DNA of 64,000 bases from Bacteroides faecichinchillae JCM 17102 (GCF_000614145.1 NZ_BAKK01000008.1:1-64000), one strand, 5' to 3'; numbered from the stretch's first letter, positions 44,945 to 55,219 are shown. Made by a program: numbers and translations. Notes: generated by a model not told the origin, from the letters alone.

Positions 44945-47900
44945 ATGAACAAAAAGTTTTTAAGTGTAGCCCTGTTTGGAGCGCTGTTGGCGGTTTCATC
45001 AGGCACATTTACGTCTTGTAAAGACTATGATGACGACATCGACAGTTTGAGTGAACGTGTGGATGCAAATCAGGCAACATTGGACGCGAAGGTTAAAGAA
45101 CTTCAGAATGCATTGGACGCTACTAAGCAAGAAATTGCTTCAGCTAAAAAAGCCGCAGAGGATGCACAAACAAGTGCAGAGAAAGCTGAGGCTGCCGCAA
45201 AAGAAGCTGCTGCAACTGCTAAAGCTGAAGCTATTGAAGAAGCACAAAAATTAGTTAATGAGCTGAGGGGTTCGATGGATCAGTATGATGAAAAGATAGC
45301 AGTGATTGAAGCTACTCTTAATTCTATCAATGGTCAGTTGGATAAGTTAGCTACCAAAGAACAATTAGCCGCTGCTGAAACTGCTCTTAAAACACAGATC
45401 TCAGCATTGGAAAGTTTCAAAGCTGCCATTGAGAAACTGAATTTAGGAACTGAACTTCCAGAAATGAAGTCACAGTTGAGTACATTACTCGGTGAAATGG
45501 CTGAATTGAAAACAAAAGTAAGTAGTAATGCAGAAAGCATTAGTAATCTGAAATCTGAATTATCAGCTCTTTCTACTGAGGTTAGCAATTTCCAGACAGG
45601 ATTGAACACGTTGAATGATTTACTTTCTCAACGTCTCACTGCCTTGACATTTGCACCATCTCAGTTTATTAATGGTATTGAAGTTGTCAATTTTGCAACT
45701 TTGAGATATACTCCTTGGAACAATCTGCTGACTGACAAGGCTGATGGAAAAAAAGAAACTTCTATCAATGACGGAAAAACTACTGCTTATTATTATGCTA
45801 ACCCGAGTAGTGTTAAAAAGTCAAGTATCAAGGGGCTTACCGTAATTACTAATGATGCTACTAATGAAATCAAGACCAGATCTGGTGAAAAGATTTCTGC
45901 TACTATTGCTGATATTAGTGCTACCGGTAAGGTAACTGTAAACTTGAAGAAATTGAGTGAGGGTTCATTCAATCAGGCTTCTGATAAGGAAAATGTAGAG
46001 AAATTTGCTATGATGCTATTCAGGCCGAAATTGCACTGACTCCTGAAGAAGAACAACAAGGTATTTCACCGGTTGTAACTTCTGACTGGGCACGTTTGGC
46101 CGAAACTTCTGCTATTCCGTTTATCCATAATAAGGAAGCTGCAACAGAGAAAGATGCAGATTTTGCTCATTTCTGGAATTATTCAACTATTCATGATGCT
46201 GCTAACGCAACTGACGTATGTACTACAGAAGGACAGTTTATCCTGAAACATCTGGCATATACTGACAATACTTTGAATCTGAATTCATTGGTTGAAGTTT
46301 GCGATAAAGAAGGAAATAAATACAATGCTGCAGACTACGGATTGGCTTTCGAATTTAACTTAATAGATTATTTGTTGAAAGACAATGCAGAGCAGTCTAC
46401 TAACCAGAAGGAATTTGCTACAATCAGCGAAGAGGGTGTTATCTCTTCTCGTTCTCGTAATGGAGAAGCTCTGAATAGAGATGCTATTGGTCGCGAACCT
46501 CTGGTACAGGTAATTTTGAGAAATACTGCTAATAAGGAAGTGGTAGATGTACGTTACTTCAAGATTGCTTGGACAAGTGAAAGAGTAAATAAGGATTTGG
46601 GAGAATTAATCGCAACATTTACTCCGAATAACAAGTTTGCTTGCAATACTTCTTATGTAGGTATCGTAGGTACAGCTGAAATGAATGATAAGATTTACAC
46701 TGTAGCTAAACAAAACGGTATTAGCAAGGAAGAATTCCACGAATTGTACAAGCTGGATGGTAATGTATATGCAAGTCTGGACGCTGCTAAGGCCGGTACT
46801 CCTGCTGTTACTACACTGGGTACTATTCAGGAAGTTCCTGCAGCTGGATCTGTTACAACATTCAACTTGCAGTGGGATATTGCTAATATTCAATTGACTA
46901 AGGAAGAATATGATGCAGGTAAAGCTGTAAGAACAGTATACGGACGTTATATCAGAAAGAGCGATGACGCTGAAACTTATACATTCAAGATTGTATTGAC
47001 ATTGACTGTTGATAAGATGGCATTTGTTGCCGGTTATATACAGACATACTGGAATACTGCTGATTTGACTACTAGCAACATTAATAAGGCATTCCAGGTT
47101 AATCCAGCTTTGACTGACGATGCTGTTTATGGTATCAGCAAATTCTATGATTGTCAGTTGATTGCTGATATGTTGAAGGGCTACAATAAGAATTCTGGTA
47201 TTACAGAGGTTGTTGATCTGGTTTCTAATGCAGATGACGCAGAATTCCAATTTGATGAAGCACGCGTTAAAGTTCTTCTTGGTAATGAATGGAGCGTACG
47301 TCTCAATGGTACTATCTTGTACAAAAACAACGTAAAAGCTGCTGAAATTAATGGTAGTATCATCCGTTTGTATGAAGAGACTCCTTCTGTTGGCGCTCAC
47401 AGTTTTGCAACTTCAGCTGCTCAGGAATTGTTAGGAAAGAATGTTCCGGTGAAACTTGTTGCTACTAACTGTGCAAATATCACTGTTGAACTTGATCACT
47501 TCTTGGTTAATTTCATTAATCCGTTGGCTATGACATTGGATGAAGTTAAGGAATCATTCAAAGACTTGCTGACTGGTGGTTCTACTATCAGCGTTGAAAA
47601 GATCGCTACTATCACAGAAACCTTCGGTTTGAAACGTACAGTTTGGGCTGACGGTAAAGAATTTGAACCTGCTAATAAGTTAGTTCAGTGGTACAACGTA
47701 GGTGGTGTAACTTGGGATTTGACTAACGCAACTACAAACTTGAAGAAACAAGGAGAAAGCATTGTTATCTCTCCGGATGTTAAAGCAAGCAAATGGAGTG
47801 ACTTTAAAGATAAATATGTATTGGAAGCTACTCCGTCTGAAGCAGGTGCAAAATCTCTGACATTCAAGAATAATAGTGGTGCTCATATCCAACAGGCATT

Positions 47901-48006
47901 CCAGATTGCAGTTCCTGTATATGTAAACACTAAGTGGTCTCCGACATTGGCTGACCCGGAAATGACAATCGTAGTATTGACTGTTAATTCTGGTGAAACT
48001 AAATAA
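44945..48006 (+). CDS. Large coiled-coil surface lipoprotein, S-layer-like, under invertible promoter (one frame disruption)
   Basis: Lipoprotein with signal and lipobox FTSC (Cys27?), then an acidic KDYDDDIDSLSERVD start. A long Ala/Glu/Lys-rich coiled coil covers about residues 30-225 (for example AKKAAEDAQTSAEKAEAAAK), followed by a large beta-rich domain. The frame shifts near 46009 (KFA, then YDAIQAEIALTPEEE once one T is restored: GCTATG for probable GCTTATG); restored length is 1020 aa. The architecture, the invertible promoter with a neighbouring tyrosine recombinase, and an OmpA-type gene downstream resemble the B. thetaiotaomicron BT1927-type S-layer lipoproteins, described as phase variable and protective against complement. 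Assignment to that family is by resemblance, not alignment. Confidence 0.85.
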
Positions 48007-48046
48007 TTGAAATCTTATTAGGAGAATTTCAATGAAATCTAAAAAG

Positions 48047-48085
48047 GAAGGCGTTCTCTTTTGAAAGAGAGAATGCCTTCTTTCT
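48047..48085 (+). terminator. Terminator/attenuator between the surface lipoprotein and OmpA genes
   Basis: GAAGGCGTTCTCTTT (from 48047) pairs with AAAGAGAGAATGCCTTC (48064-48080) with one bulge; TTTCTT follows. It may reduce, not abolish, read-through into the OmpA gene. Confidence 0.7.
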
Positions 48086-48148
48086 TAAAAAATAATATAT
48101 AAGATGGATTGAAGAAATTTGCAGAACTTTATTATTAACTGTAGACTT

Positions 48149-49240
48149 ATGAAGAAAAATATTTTAATCAGCTTAGTAGTATTACTCTGTACTACAATGA
48201 CTTTTGCACAAGAACGGCAGGTAAAAGAACCAGCTAAGGTTATCTTTCATCCTCATTGGTTCATACAGGCACAAGCAGGAGCTGCTCATACCATCGGTGA
48301 AGCAAAATTAGTCGATCTTATCTCTCCGGCTGCGGCTTTCAATGTCGGATATAAATTTGCTCCGGCATTTGGGGCACGTATTGGAGTCAGCGGATGGCAA
48401 GCCAAAGGTGGTTGGGTTAGTCCGAAGCAAGATTATCAATATAAATATTTGCAGGGAAATGTCGATATCATGACAGACCTCAGTTCTTTGTTTTGTGGAT
48501 TCAATCCGAAACGTGTCTTTAATGGTTATTTCTTTGCTGGAGTGGGTTTGAATCATGCATTTGATAATGACGAAGCAAATGCACTGGATACGAAAACCTA
48601 TGAAATGGAATATCTTTGGAAAAATAGTAAAAATTTGGTTGCCGGACGTTTGGGATTAGGTTGTGACCTCCGTTTAAATGATCGTCTGGCTATTAACATT
48701 GAAGCAAATGCAAATTTATTATCAGATAAATTTAATTCGAAGAAAGCTGGAAACTGTGATTGGCAAATCAATGCTTTAGTCGGTTTGAGTATTAAACTTG
48801 GAAAGAGTTATAAAAAGATAGCTCCGGTATATTATGAACCGCAAACTGTGGTAACAGAACAACCGAAACCTACTCCCGTAGTGGAACAACCGAAACCAAA
48901 GGCGGAAGTTGCTACTGTTGAACCTATGAAACAAAGTATCTTCTTTGCTCTGAATTCTGCACGAATTCGAAATGATCAACAAGCTAAGATTGCTTTATTA
49001 GTCGAATATCTGGAAAAATATCCCGCTTCAAGAGTGACTGTAACCGGTTATGCTGATGCGAATACCGGAAATGCAAGAATTAATTCTAAACTTTCGGAAA
49101 TGCGTGCGAAGAATGTGGCAGAAGCATTGAAAGCGAAAGGGATTGCAGCGGGAAGAATTGCGATCGATTTTAAAGGTGATACTGTACAACCTTATGATAC
49201 TCCCGAAGAAAATCGCGTTAGTATTTGTATTGCAAAATAA
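48149..49240 (+). CDS. OmpA-family outer-membrane protein
   Basis: 363 aa from ATG 48149 (upstream TTG 48119 is unlikely), with signal peptide MKKNILISLVVLLCTTMTFAQ. The N-terminal half is a small beta-barrel (FNVGYKFAPAFGARIGVSGW, YFFAGVGLNHAFDN, AGRLGLGCDLRLND). A proline-rich linker (QPKPTPVVEQPKPK) leads to the peptidoglycan-binding OmpA domain: SIFFALNSARIRNDQQ, VTVTGYADANTGNARINSKL and SEMRAKNVAEALKAKG, with NRVSI at the end. It lies 142 nt after the phase-variable lipoprotein, across a terminator, and may anchor or export the surface layer (inference; the B. thetaiotaomicron S-layer locus is arranged alike). Confidence 0.88.
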   Translation: MKKNILISLVVLLCTTMTFAQERQVKEPAKVIFHPHWFIQAQAGAAHTIGEAKLVDLISPAAAFNVGYKFAPAFGARIGVSGWQAKGGWVSPKQDYQYKYLQGNVDIMTDLSSLFCGFNPKRVFNGYFFAGVGLNHAFDNDEANALDTKTYEMEYLWKNSKNLVAGRLGLGCDLRLNDRLAINIEANANLLSDKFNSKKAGNCDWQINALVGLSIKLGKSYKKIAPVYYEPQTVVTEQPKPTPVVEQPKPKAEVATVEPMKQSIFFALNSARIRNDQQAKIALLVEYLEKYPASRVTVTGYADANTGNARINSKLSEMRAKNVAEALKAKGIAAGRIAIDFKGDTVQPYDTPEENRVSICIAK

Positions 49241-49350
49241 TATCTATCAAGACCCCTTTCTTCATAATGATTGTGTGAAGAAAATAATAAGGTGTAGAGA
49301 AGCAGAAGATTGTGCTTGTGAAAGTATATTCTTTGAAACCTACTCCTGTA

Positions 49351-49429
49351 GAGGATGCCCACTATAATGTTCCCCATTGGCATCCTCTTTTATAACAAAA
49401 GGCGGCTCGGTCTGTTCGAGTCGCCTTTT
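49351..49429. terminator. Two tandem hairpin terminators between convergent genes
   Basis: GAGGATGCC/GGCATCCTC (49351-49359, 49379-49387) followed by TTTTATAA ends the OmpA transcript. AAAAGGCGGCTCG/CGAGTCGCCTTTT (49397-49409, 49417-49429) has A/T runs on both sides and can serve both OmpA and the RNase G gene. Confidence 0.85.
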
Positions 49430-49432
49430 CTG

Positions 49433-51007
49433 TTATTTGATTTCGATTTCTTCCTTCATATCGATTTCCTCCCTATGTATATCATAGAACACATATTGAA
49501 GAAAAGCAAGTTTCTGATTAGGAATGATCTTGATACCGAATCCGTACTTCATTTGCCATTTACGCTTCAGAGACATGAGTCCCTGATTGATGTAAGCGGC
49601 CACATACGGATGGACGTGTAGCGAGAATTTCTTCACCTTCAGTTTATTGACCAGATAATCAATTTTACTCTCGAGAGTGTCCGTAAAGAGGATGGACGAC
49701 TTGATGGTACCTTTTCCAAAGCAAGTAGGGCAAGTTTCGGACGTGTTTACGTCCATGGCTGGACGCACACGTTGGCGCGTAATCTGCATCAGTCCGAATT
49801 TGCTGAGAGGCAGAATATTATGACGTGCCCTGTCTTTTTGCATATTGGCACACATACGTTCGTAAAGCTTCTGACGGTTTTCAGCTTCATTCATGTCGAT
49901 GAAGTCTACGACAATGATACCACCCATATCTCTCAATCTCAATTGGCGAGCCAGTTCGTCAGCGGCTCCCAAGTTTACTTCGAGTGCGTTACCTTCCTGC
50001 CCGTTGGCATTCTTGGTGCGGTTACCGCTGTTCACGTCTACTACGTGAAGCGCCTCAGTGTGCTCAATAATCAGGTAGGCACCACTCTTGTAAGAGATTG
50101 TTTTACCAAACGACGATTTAATTTGTTTGGTGATACCGAAATTGTCATAAATGGGAAGTTGTCCTTTGTACAGTTTCACAATGTTGGCGCGATCAGGTGC
50201 GATCAACGTAACATAGTCCTTGATTTCATTGTACACAGCCTCGTCATTGACGTATATATTCTCAAAAGAAGGATTGAAGAGGTCACGTAGCAAACCTACA
50301 GCGCGGCTTGTCTCTTCATAAATCAACGTCGGATACTTGGTGGCTTTTTGCACTTTGGTCATTGCATCTTCCCAATGTTTGACTAGGACTCTAAGCTCTC
50401 CGTCGAGTTCCGCTACACGTTTACCTTCGGCTACCGTTCGCACAATGACACCAAAATTTTTCGGCTTGATGCTCATCAGCAGTTGTTTCAGGCGGGCGCG
50501 TTCTTCGCTCGATTTAATTTTTTGGGAAACAGATACCTTATCGTTGAAGGGAATCAATACCAAATAGCGTCCGGCAAAAGAAATTTCGGACGTTAATCGG
50601 GGACCCTTGGTCGAAATAGGCTCTTTAACAATTTGCACCACTACTTCTTGTCCGACCTTTAATGTATTGGCTACAGTGCCATCCTTGTCAAGGTCAGGAA
50701 GTATGGTTGCTTTGCTGATGGAGTTCAGCTTCTTTCTGTCGCTTAGAGTTTGCTTTACAAACTTTTCGAGTGAGTTAAATTGAGGTCCCAGGTCTAAATA
50801 ATGAAGGAAAGCGTCTTTCTCGTAACCGACGTCCACAAAGCACGCATTCAGTCCCGGCATCAATTTCTTGATACGTCCCAAATACATATTACCCACAGAG
50901 AAAGAAATGTTTGTTCCTTCGCTTTGAAGTTCCACCAGACTTTTATCTTCGAGAAGGGCGATGGAGACCTCTTTGGGTTGTACGTCTACTACTAGTTCAC
51001 TTGTCAC
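49433..51007 (-). CDS. rng: Ribonuclease E/G family endoribonuclease (RNase G)
   Basis: This 524-aa cytoplasmic enzyme cuts single-stranded RNA for rRNA maturation and mRNA decay. S1-like RNA-binding part near residues 30-110 (GNMYLGRIKKLMPGLNACFVD), 5' sensor region (EPISTKGPRLTSEISFAGRY), catalytic DNase-I-like region with HVVDVNSGNRT and GGIIVVDFIDMNEAENRQKL (the two acidic residues), and the zinc-link CPTCFGKGTI. Length fits RNase G; no long C-terminal scaffold as in E. coli RNase E. It follows the HU and AURKAIP1-like genes on the same strand, separated from them by a terminator hairpin. Confidence 0.93.
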   Translation of the reverse strand: MTSELVVDVQPKEVSIALLEDKSLVELQSEGTNISFSVGNMYLGRIKKLMPGLNACFVDVGYEKDAFLHYLDLGPQFNSLEKFVKQTLSDRKKLNSISKATILPDLDKDGTVANTLKVGQEVVVQIVKEPISTKGPRLTSEISFAGRYLVLIPFNDKVSVSQKIKSSEERARLKQLLMSIKPKNFGVIVRTVAEGKRVAELDGELRVLVKHWEDAMTKVQKATKYPTLIYEETSRAVGLLRDLFNPSFENIYVNDEAVYNEIKDYVTLIAPDRANIVKLYKGQLPIYDNFGITKQIKSSFGKTISYKSGAYLIIEHTEALHVVDVNSGNRTKNANGQEGNALEVNLGAADELARQLRLRDMGGIIVVDFIDMNEAENRQKLYERMCANMQKDRARHNILPLSKFGLMQITRQRVRPAMDVNTSETCPTCFGKGTIKSSILFTDTLESKIDYLVNKLKVKKFSLHVHPYVAAYINQGLMSLKRKWQMKYGFGIKIIPNQKLAFLQYVFYDIHREEIDMKEEIEIK

Positions 51008-51096
51008 AGTTTCCTTTCCTTAAGTTATATTAGTTGAATCTCAATACAATGAACAACTTTTTTTACATTTTGTTCATTAAGGTCAGCTACTTAAAC

Positions 51097-51140
51097 AAAG
51101 AACAAACTTGAAAGACATAAGCTTCGCAAGTTTGTTCTTT
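51097..51140 (-). terminator. Terminator after the HU/AURKAIP1-like genes
   Basis: A 14-bp perfect stem (AAAGAACAAACTTG 51097-51110, complement 51127-51140), between the 30-aa gene and RNase G. It would separate the two transcripts, with T-rich sequence following on the minus strand. Confidence 0.8.
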
Positions 51141-51166
51141 ATTCTGTTTTGACTCAGACTTAAAAA

Positions 51167-51259
51167 TTATTTTTTGCTTTTATGTCTGTTCTTTCTTAGT
51201 CTTTTTTTACGCTTGTGCGTAGACATTTTATGTCTTTTTTTCTTTTTTCCGCTAGGCAT
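51167..51259 (-). CDS. 30-aa very basic AURKAIP1/COX24-type protein (probable small-subunit ribosome-associated)
   Basis: Open frame of 30 codons beginning MPSGKKKKRHKMSTHKRKK and ending in KSKK; 20 of 30 residues are Lys, Arg or His. This short Lys/Arg/His-rich pattern is that of the Bacteroidetes AURKAIP1/COX24-domain proteins, related to a mitochondrial small-subunit ribosomal protein. It is 35 nt downstream of HU and in the same direction, so co-transcribed. Too short for standard ORF cut-offs and easily missed. Confidence 0.8.
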   Translation of the reverse strand: MPSGKKKKRHKMSTHKRKKRLRKNRHKSKK

Positions 51260-51294
51260 AGCTTCACAATTTTATTGGTTAATACTCTTGTTTA

Positions 51295-51570
51295 TTATTT
51301 CTTCACTGAGATTGTAAATGTCTTAGCCGGTTTGAACGCCGGAATGTTGTGTTCCGGAATGATGATGGTAGTGTTCTTTGAAATATTACGAGCTGTCTTT
51401 TGTGCTCTTTTCTTCACTACGAAGCTACCAAATCCGCGAAGATATACATTTTCATCTTTTGACAAAGAATCTTTCACAGCATCCATGAATGCTTCCACTG
51501 TTGTAAGAACTGTAACCTTGTCAATTCCGGTTTTCTTTGTAATCTCGTTTACAATATCTGCTTTAGTCAT
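51295..51570 (-). CDS. HU-family DNA-binding protein
   Basis: This 91-aa histone-like dimeric DNA-bending protein starts MTKADIVNEITKKTGI and has the HU/IHF segment VYLRGFGSFVVKKRAQKTARN, followed by the beta-arm NTTIIIPEHNIPAFKPAK, with the Pro at the arm tip. Typical length. Preceded by a good Bacteroides promoter; the AURKAIP1-like gene follows. An AT run (TTTTTTTAAAAAAAA in the leader) lies just before the start. Confidence 0.93.
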   Translation of the reverse strand: MTKADIVNEITKKTGIDKVTVLTTVEAFMDAVKDSLSKDENVYLRGFGSFVVKKRAQKTARNISKNTTIIIPEHNIPAFKPAKTFTISVKK

Positions 51571-52250
51571 TTTTTTTAAAAAAAAAAATTATTACTCTGT
51601 TATTGCTAATTTTTTGGACTGCAAATATATAGCTTTTTAGTGGCTCTAAAAAATATATTTCGGACTATTTTTAGAAAAAGTCGTGAGATTATATGTTATT
51701 AAGCTGATTATGAGATGTTCTTTGTTATTCGAAATCGAATTTTTCTGGAAGGTATAGAGAACTCATCTATATATAATAGGTATAAAGTTTCAATTGACAT
51801 TATAGGAAGCCGGCATGTTAACAGATGATTAGAGAAATAAGAATTAGAACCTTTTCTGTTTTTTGAAAAACAGGTTGTGGAGTATGATTGAACAACTCAT
51901 GAGGTTGGATAAAAATATTATTTGGGAAGGAAACAAATTTTGTCGTCACTAAATCGTTAGTTTTCGTGTTTTACAATCGTTTTTACTTGGAAATATATAA
52001 CTAAAATAGTATAAGTGTCATATTTTTAAGCACAAATATCATTTTTGAGAGTTGTTTTACTAAAAAAATATCTAGGTTTGCTAAAAAAAAGATATACATT
52101 CATTTTTATTAATTTTATACAGTTGGATCTAAAAAACGGGTAAGTTAATTGTTTGTAGTGCATTGCCCCAATCAAAAAGAACAAAGTTATAGTGCTGTAA
52201 ATATGAATATGATTAAATATTGAAAAGTGATACATTAACCGATAAATTAA
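51571..52250. other. Gene-free AT-rich interval with the HU promoter
   Basis: 680 bp. The HU promoter is at 51622-51650: minus-strand TATATTTG (plus CAAATATA 51622-51629) with a TTTAG at the -33 distance. The remainder is AT-rich, with stops in all frames and no hairpin or repeat that I could support. Confidence 0.55.
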
Positions 52251-53088
52251 ATGAATATGAAAAAGTTGTTTTATTTTTATTGTGTTTTGTTTGTTTCGAT
52301 AAGTATTAGTTCTTGTGTACAGGATCAAATGTTCGAGAATGAAAGTGAGAAACAATTGGAATTGGCAAACTATAATTATGTTTGTAATTCGAAAAATAAA
52401 TGTATTCCTACTGTTAGTATCAGTGGTAATAGGAAGGATAGCGAATGTGCATTTATCTTGTGTAAATCATGATAATGATCATGAATTCACATTTAGATGT
52501 TGGGGGAAAAATGGATTTATATACAAAGAAGAAAATTTTCTTTCTGCCAATAGTTCGTTTACTATTGGTTTTCCACCATCATCTACTAATAAGGCCTATG
52601 ATGTTTCGTATAGCCTTTCTTGTCGTAGTTGCTATCAATGTAGTACTTCAGGTGTGATTCGGATAAATCCAGATGAGACCATAGATGCAGGTTCTATAAA
52701 TGATTGTTTTAAAGATTATTTGAGCTATTCTGTTATGTTAAATTACGGATACTCAAATAGTGTAATTATAGAAACACAAGATTATAACCATTTTCATGAT
52801 GAAGCAAATTATATGGACGTTAATAAGATACGGGTATATATTATAGATACGTATGGACAAAAAAGATTGTATCCTTCTCCTGTATCCATAGAGTTATTAT
52901 CACCTTACCGACTTAGAATATATGGTCTTCCTACGTCTAATAATACTCTTTCTATGAAAAGTTGTCAAGTTGAATTGTACAATGAGAAATGTAAAGGTAA
53001 CTTTGAACACTATTTGTACTTTATTTATACAAGTCATGGAGATATACGTTTAGGACAGTATGTTTTACAGAATCATAAAGAACATTAA
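52251..53088 (+). CDS. Hypothetical Cys-rich lipoprotein (one frame disruption)
   Basis: Lipoprotein leader MNMKKLFYFYCVLFVSISIS with lipobox ISSC, then CVQDQMFENESEK. The frame changes near 52455: the first frame ends soon after SGNRKDSECAF and the second continues SCVNHDNDHEFTFRCWGKNG. Unlike the other breaks in this window, the shift needs one extra base to be removed (probably from the TTT in GCATTTATC), giving 278 aa. Cys-rich in the middle (SLSCRSCYQCSTSG). No family recognised. It lies 4 nt before another lipoprotein gene; the pair sits between the conserved HU and mutY genes and looks like an accessory insertion. Confidence 0.6.
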
Positions 53089-53092
53089 ATAA

Positions 53093-53866
53093 ATGATTAG
53101 AATGAAACGAATAATTTTATCAATGATTTCTATGGCTCTGTTCATAGGATGTGCAAGTAGGAAGTATAGCGTTTTCGCCTCTTTTTATAAAGTAGAAAAA
53201 ACGGATTCTGTACGGATTGACAGTCATTCAATTGATTTGGACAGTATGCGTGTACTAATTGTAAGTATGCAAGATACGATTGCAAAGGATTTGAATATCA
53301 GTCAGCAGAAAAAAACGACTGTAGAGTATGAATCTCCGTACAATCGATATAAATGGTATAATCCGAATCAGGCAAACTATTCTTTTTCGCGCTGGCAGGG
53401 AAGTGTGGAATATCAATTTTTCAATAATATAATTGCACGTAGGGTGACTGAACTCTTGAAAGCTAAAACACCCACTGCTTTAGTGGAGAGTACGAGAAAA
53501 ATATTCGATGAGCAGGAAGTGGAGGATATCAACAAACGGTTTAATGCCGGATTGGTTGCTGTCATACGTGATATAAATTTTACTTTTGATTCTAAAAACG
53601 AATTTAGTAGCTATAAATCTTCTCCTGCTTTTCCTCATACCTATTCTTGGGGAGGAGATAATGTTTCGCAATCACAAGGAACAATGGTATGTTATCAGTC
53701 CGTTTGGGATTTGTTTTGGTTGGACACTTCTGGTTATCAAGTATTGCGTAAACAGACTATTGTACAGACAGGCAGATATTACGCCGGAGATGATGGAGAA
53801 CCACTGGAAAAAGTGTTATCATGTGCCTTAAAAGCAGGTGATGATTTTATTAACTTGTTTAAGTGA
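53093..53866 (+). CDS. Hypothetical lipoprotein, second gene of an accessory pair
   Basis: 257 aa, with leader MKRIILSMISMALFIGC (lipobox FIGC; ATG 53102 is as likely as 53093). The mature part is mixed alpha/beta, with KWYNPNQANYSFSRWQGSVE, NIIARRVTELLKAKTP and VVIDINFTF-like AVIRDINFTFDSK segments; no motif recognised. It starts 4 nt after the preceding lipoprotein, so the two are probably expressed and may function together at the envelope. Confidence 0.65.
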   Translation: MIRMKRIILSMISMALFIGCASRKYSVFASFYKVEKTDSVRIDSHSIDLDSMRVLIVSMQDTIAKDLNISQQKKTTVEYESPYNRYKWYNPNQANYSFSRWQGSVEYQFFNNIIARRVTELLKAKTPTALVESTRKIFDEQEVEDINKRFNAGLVAVIRDINFTFDSKNEFSSYKSSPAFPHTYSWGGDNVSQSQGTMVCYQSVWDLFWLDTSGYQVLRKQTIVQTGRYYAGDDGEPLEKVLSCALKAGDDFINLFK

Positions 53867-54019
53867 GGACTGGATAATTTTCAAAATAATGATTGATCTA
53901 ATTTCGATTTATTGATATTCAGTGGCTATCCTGAATACGTGTTTTTGAGTTCTTGGGAATATATTCTGCACATTTTCTAAAAAAGTGGAGGCATTAAGTT
54001 TTCTTAGAGTCAAAAGAGT

Positions 54020-54027
54020 TACTTTTG
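54020..54027 (+). promoter_or_regulatory. -7 box upstream of mutY
   Basis: TACTTTTG matches TAnnTTTG, 56 nt before the mutY ATG. The -33 element is not well placed (TTTTC with 16-nt spacing). Confidence 0.45.
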
Positions 54028-54083
54028 TGTGTCTTTTGAATAGCATATACAAGATAATTGTTAGACGAATCCTTTAGTGTGGA

Positions 54084-55133
54084 ATGAATGAATTTACAAG
54101 AACGATCGTAGAGTGGTATAATGAGTATAAACGAGATTTGCCTTGGAGAGAATCATCGGACCCTTATTTGATATGGATTTCCGAGATTATTCTTCAGCAG
54201 ACACGTGTAGCGCAGGGATATGATTACTATCTCCGTTTTATTAGACGTTTTCCCAATGTGCAGGCATTGGCAGACGCTGACGAAGATGAAGTGATGAAGT
54301 ATTGGCAGGGACTGGGATATTACTCTCGTGCCCGTAATCTTCATGCTGCTGCCAGAAGTATGAATGGCGTTTTTCCGAAAACGTATCAGGAGGTGTTATC
54401 ATTGAAAGGAGTGGGGGAGTATACAGCAGCAGCTATTTGTTCTTTCGCTTATGGAATGCCTTATGCAGTGGTAGATGGTAATGTATACCGGGTTCTTTCG
54501 CGTTACTTTGGGATAGATACGCCGATTGATTCGACAGAAGGGAAAAAGCTTTTTGCTACTTTGGCGAATGAAATGCTGGATAAGAAACATCCGGCGTTAT
54601 ACAATCAGGGAATTATGGATTTCGGTGCGATACAGTGTACTCCACAGTCGCCCAACTGTTTGTTTTGTCCGTTGGCGGAAAGTTGTTCGGCTTTGGCTAT
54701 GGGACGTGTGGCATTACTTCCGGTCAAGCAGCATAAAACGAAAACGACCAATCGCTATTTTAATTATATTTATGTACGTTCGGGCGTGTACACATATATA
54801 AATAAACGTACGGCAGATGATATCTGGAAGAATCTGTTTGAGCTTCCTTTGATTGAAACTCCTGTCTCTGTGACTGAAGAAGAGTTTCTGGCTTTGCCGG
54901 AGTTTCAATCATTGATTGCCGAGGAAGAGAAGCCACTGGTACGTACTGTTTGTAGGGATGTGAAGCACATCTTGTCTCATCGGGTAATTTATGCTAATTT
55001 CTATGAAGTAACGTTGCCCGAAGATTCGGTTTCCTTCACTAATTATCAGAAAATAAAAATGGACGAACTGGGGCGGTATGCAGTTCCTAAGCTAGTACAT
55101 GCTTTTATTGAGAAGTATGTCGGTTTGAAATAA
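54084..55133 (+). CDS. mutY: A/G-specific adenine glycosylase
   Basis: This 349-aa base-excision repair enzyme removes A opposite 8-oxoG. The catalytic Glu is in WISEIILQQTRVAQGYDYY, the helix-hairpin-helix is LKGVGEYTAAAICSFA, the catalytic Asp in AVVDGNVYRVLSR, and the 4Fe-4S ligands are in CTPQSPNCLFCPLAESC (C-x6-C-x2-C-x5-C). The C-terminal Nudix-like 8-oxoG-recognition domain is present (about residues 228-340). Full length. ssb follows 86 nt downstream, the usual Bacteroides neighbour. Confidence 0.94.
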   Translation: MNEFTRTIVEWYNEYKRDLPWRESSDPYLIWISEIILQQTRVAQGYDYYLRFIRRFPNVQALADADEDEVMKYWQGLGYYSRARNLHAAARSMNGVFPKTYQEVLSLKGVGEYTAAAICSFAYGMPYAVVDGNVYRVLSRYFGIDTPIDSTEGKKLFATLANEMLDKKHPALYNQGIMDFGAIQCTPQSPNCLFCPLAESCSALAMGRVALLPVKQHKTKTTNRYFNYIYVRSGVYTYINKRTADDIWKNLFELPLIETPVSVTEEEFLALPEFQSLIAEEEKPLVRTVCRDVKHILSHRVIYANFYEVTLPEDSVSFTNYQKIKMDELGRYAVPKLVHAFIEKYVGLK

Positions 55134-55219
55134 AAGTAACAACAATTCTTGCATTCTATTGTTATTCTGTTTAATTTTGGCAGCAGATTTAATTTTTGAA
55201 TAATAATCCCGATACATAT

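Noticed and set aside
46606..47400. 264-codon open frame on the minus strand
   Set aside because: It lies wholly antisense to the surface lipoprotein, has Ser/Ile/Cys-rich composition typical of a reverse-complement shadow, and shows no start signal or motif.
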